Assembly: GCA_947074135.1 (NCBI GenBank)
Contig: CAMTOL010000102.1
Span: 1-7,453, forward strand
Reading direction: 5' to 3'
DNA from: an uncultured Rikenellaceae bacterium
Lineage (GTDB): Bacteria; Bacteroidota; Bacteroidia; Bacteroidales; Rikenellaceae
Length of the DNA: 7,453 nt
Of the stretch, positions 5,981 through 7,453 are shown in pieces. The first letter of the stretch is position 1. Each line of letters begins with the position of its first letter. A model generated the notes under the pieces. The model had not been told where the DNA came from. It did not search any database and saw only the letters and a program-made list of their open reading frames with translations. A program made the translations under genes and the position numbers.

Positions 5981-6625
5981 ATGGAAAATAAAAGTACTGA
6001 TATTGATCTATTAAGACTCTTTAAAGTGGTCTGGAAGAATAAAAAAAAGGTATTTAAGTTGGCGATTATAGGTGCGTTTGTAGGAGTACTAGTAGCATTC
6101 TCAATTCCTAAAGAATATGTTTCGTTTGTTAAGTTCGTACCAGAAATGCAAGCAAAGCCACTTGGAGGATCTGCTGGTGCATTGGCTAATATGATGGGTG
6201 TAGGAGGAAATTCATCTATTGATGGCATTAACGAAGATATCTATCCAGCTATTATTAACAGCACCCCTTTTATACTCGAATTAAAGGATATAATGGTTAA
6301 ATATGAGGGGCAGAATATGCTATTTAGTGATTATGTGTTAAAACATCAAGAAAAACCTTGGTGGTCCTATATTATAGCAGCACCTTCCAAAGCAATTAGT
6401 TGGGTAACATCTCTATTTAAAGATAAGGTCGATACTGTAAATATAAATAACAGTCCTAGAATCCAATATGGATATCGAAAGCTTGTGACCGATAGAATTA
6501 CGATTGAGAAAGAAAAAAAAACAGGTATAACTCTAATTGAAGTAAAATTTCAAGATCCTGCTATTGCAAAAATGATTAATGACTCTTTAATTGTTAATTT
6601 GCAAAAATATATGACAGAATATTGA
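5981..6625 (+). CDS. N-terminal fragment of the Wzz-like protein, as literally encoded
   Basis: If the TGA at 6623-6625 is honoured, the product is 214 residues: a short cytoplasmic N-terminus, the first membrane segment (about 25-44) and most of the periplasmic Wzz domain, ending at YMTEY. It would lack the distal coiled coil, the Pro-rich segment and the second membrane helix, all of which Wzz co-polymerases need to form their ring. Such a protein would probably not regulate chain length alone, though it could assemble with the downstream fragment. The sequence up to the stop shows no decay. The start follows 21 nt of AT-rich spacer after rmlD. Confidence 0.5.
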   Translation: MENKSTDIDLLRLFKVVWKNKKKVFKLAIIGAFVGVLVAFSIPKEYVSFVKFVPEMQAKPLGGSAGALANMMGVGGNSSIDGINEDIYPAIINSTPFILELKDIMVKYEGQNMLFSDYVLKHQEKPWWSYIIAAPSKAISWVTSLFKDKVDTVNINNSPRIQYGYRKLVTDRITIEKEKKTGITLIEVKFQDPAIAKMINDSLIVNLQKYMTEY

Positions 6626-6664
6626 ACTACAAAAACTACAAGTATCTTAGAGTCTAACTCTAAG

Positions 6665-7003
6665 ATGCTGAAAGAGGCACAACAAAAATACTATATAGCA
6701 GAGGAAACCTATGCAAATGCACTGGATAGGAATCAAAATTTGAGATTAAAAAGTCCTTTAGTTAAATTGGATAGATTACTTAACGAAAAGAATTTATCGT
6801 ACCAAGTTTATCTGCAATTGGCCACTCAAGTTGAAGCAGATAGGGTAAAGTTACAAGAAGATAAACCCATTGTAACAATTATTGAACCTGTTTCTACACC
6901 AACAACCCCATCTGAACCCAAAACATTGATAGTAATTATTCTTTTTGCATTCTTAGGTGGTTTTATTATTACCTGTAAATTAATAATAAAAGAGCTGGTA
7001 TAG
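6665..7003 (+). CDS. C-terminal fragment of the Wzz-like protein, possible restart
   Basis: The first ATG after the in-frame TGA lies 13 codons downstream in the same frame and would give 112 residues. Positions 1-65 are helical and charged (coiled-coil-like, as in the Wzz stalk), 74-86 are Pro-rich and 87-107 are a hydrophobic membrane segment. This is the expected second half of a Wzz protein. The 13 codons before the ATG are also open and fit the family, so the ATG is likely an internal Met rather than a true start, and I see no ribosome binding site before it. Made alone, it would have only the distal membrane anchor and part of the stalk. Confidence 0.35.
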   Translation: MLKEAQQKYYIAEETYANALDRNQNLRLKSPLVKLDRLLNEKNLSYQVYLQLATQVEADRVKLQEDKPIVTIIEPVSTPTTPSEPKTLIVIILFAFLGGFIITCKLIIKELV

Positions 7004-7018
7004 TTATATTAAACATTG

Positions 7019-7453
7019 ATGAGTCTTAAGAAAAAAACTGTTAATGGATTATTATGGAGTACCCTTGAGCGTTTTGCTGTTCAAGGGGTTACTTTTATAT
7101 TAGGTATTTTTATTGCAAGACAATTATCACCCTCAGATTATGGCGATATAGCAATAATTACAGTCATTTTTGCCATTTTCAATGTTTTTGTTGATAGTGG
7201 ATTCTCGTCCGCACTTGTTCGAAAGCTAGACAGAACAGAGAGTGACAACTCTACTGTATTCTATTTCAATATTGTGATAGGTCTAATAGCTTCTGTTTGT
7301 TTTTTTCTGCTTGCGCCGTTAATATCCTCATTTTTCGAATCAACGTCTTTGCTTGCTGTTGCACGAGTTGTTAGTGTAATCGTATTTATTAGCTCCTTTA
7401 GTGCAGTGCCGCAGGCCATCTTGCCAGCAAGGATTGCCTTTATTCCACAGACC
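7019..7453 (+). CDS. wzx: Wzx-like polysaccharide flippase, N-terminal part
   Basis: The frame is open from the ATG at 7019 to the window edge, giving 145 residues of a protein that would normally be 450-500 long. It opens with a short basic segment (MSLKKKTVNG), typical of the MOP/polysaccharide transport superfamily (COG2244, WzxC/TuaB-like). About four membrane segments follow, near residues 17-34, 43-60, 81-103 and 112-130. The stretch ARQLSPSDYGDIAI (33-46) and the GFSSALVRK segment (61-69) match the family pattern of A-R-x-L-x-P-x-D-Y-G and the following D-x-G-F-x-x-A-L-V. Such proteins flip undecaprenyl-linked oligosaccharide repeat units across the inner membrane before polymerisation. 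It begins 15 nt after the wzz frame, so it is in the same operon. The family is well supported; the substrate is unknown, and rhamnose content is inferred from the neighbours. Confidence 0.85.
   Translation, partial: MSLKKKTVNGLLWSTLERFAVQGVTFILGIFIARQLSPSDYGDIAIITVIFAIFNVFVDSGFSSALVRKLDRTESDNSTVFYFNIVIGLIASVCFFLLAPLISSFFESTSLLAVARVVSVIVFISSFSAVPQAILPARIAFIPQT

Larger units (their letters stand above)
5981..7003 (+). pseudogene. wzz: Wzz-like polysaccharide chain-length determinant split by an in-frame TGA
   Basis: One reading frame runs from the ATG at 5981 to the TAG at 7001-7003 (340 positions) with a single interruption, TGA at 6623-6625 (position 215). Wzz proteins are inner-membrane co-polymerases with two membrane segments flanking a periplasmic coiled-coil domain. 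Here a cytoplasmic N-terminus is followed by a membrane segment (about 25-44), then the Wzz-like region with Gly-rich LGGSAGALANMMGVGG (61-76) and DIYPAIINSTPFI (86-98). Beyond the stop come a helical, charged stretch, a Pro-rich segment (PVSTPTTPSEPK) and the second membrane segment (about 315-335). From memory, Bacteroidales relatives often have Arg just after the Tyr at this point, so CGA or AGA to TGA is a likely change. It starts 21 nt after rmlD and ends 15 nt before the flippase. Mutation, phase-variable loss, read-through and sequencing error are all possible. Confidence 0.75.

Noticed and set aside
5547..6228. Minus-strand frames opposite rmlD and wzz (5547-5738, 5974-6228)
   Set aside because: They are antisense shadows of rmlD and of the Wzz-like gene, without recognisable content.
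6623..6625. Reassignment of TGA to an amino acid as the explanation of the wzz interruption
   Set aside because: Trp is written TGG throughout the window, no other gene contains an in-frame TGA, and I know of no TGA reassignment in Bacteroidetes chromosomes. A point mutation, sequencing error or read-through is simpler.

Overview
The window looks like a chromosomal segment of a Bacteroidetes bacterium, probably of the order Bacteroidales. The evidence is an A+T-rich composition, Bacteroidetes-type -7 boxes (TAnnTTTG) in front of both operons, mostly AT-rich start regions without a strong Shine-Dalgarno, and proteins that resemble Bacteroidales versions of each family. The genus cannot be fixed from the sequence alone.

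Left part (1-1644, minus strand): an RNA-handling operon read right to left. It contains a DEAD-box RNA helicase of the RhlE type (1644-529), then after 8 nt a lysine-rich cold-shock-domain protein (520-80), then after 15 nt the beginning of what looks like an RRM RNA-binding protein (64 to the window edge). All three products would bind or remodel RNA, which suggests a cold-adaptation or RNA-chaperone module.

Middle (1645-2499, 855 nt without a convincing gene): a divergent regulatory region. The minus-strand helicase operon has a good -7 box (TACCTTTG, 1947-1940) almost 300 nt from its start codon, so it probably carries a long 5' leader. That leader can fold into a three-way junction and a second two-part hairpin, and the same 10-mer occurs in the apical part of both. 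A terminator-like hairpin (2082-2126) with no obvious parent gene follows. The plus-strand promoter of the sugar operon (TATCTTTG, 2441-2448) lies about 50 nt before rmlA.

Right part (2500-7453, plus strand): the start of an O-antigen or other surface-polysaccharide locus. rmlA, rmlC, rmlB and rmlD form a complete set for making dTDP-L-rhamnose from glucose-1-phosphate and dTTP. They are followed by a Wzz-like chain-length determinant and a Wzx-like flippase that runs off the window. The nucleotide sugar would feed glycosyltransferases presumably encoded further right; Wzx would flip the lipid-linked repeat unit and Wzz would set polymer length. The wzz-like gene is split by a single in-frame TGA (6623-6625), although coding clearly continues in the same frame to 7003. 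No other complete gene in the window ends in TGA.

The points most worth a second look are the structured helicase leader with its repeated loop sequence, and the in-frame stop in wzz. I saw no mobile element, CRISPR array, tRNA or rRNA.
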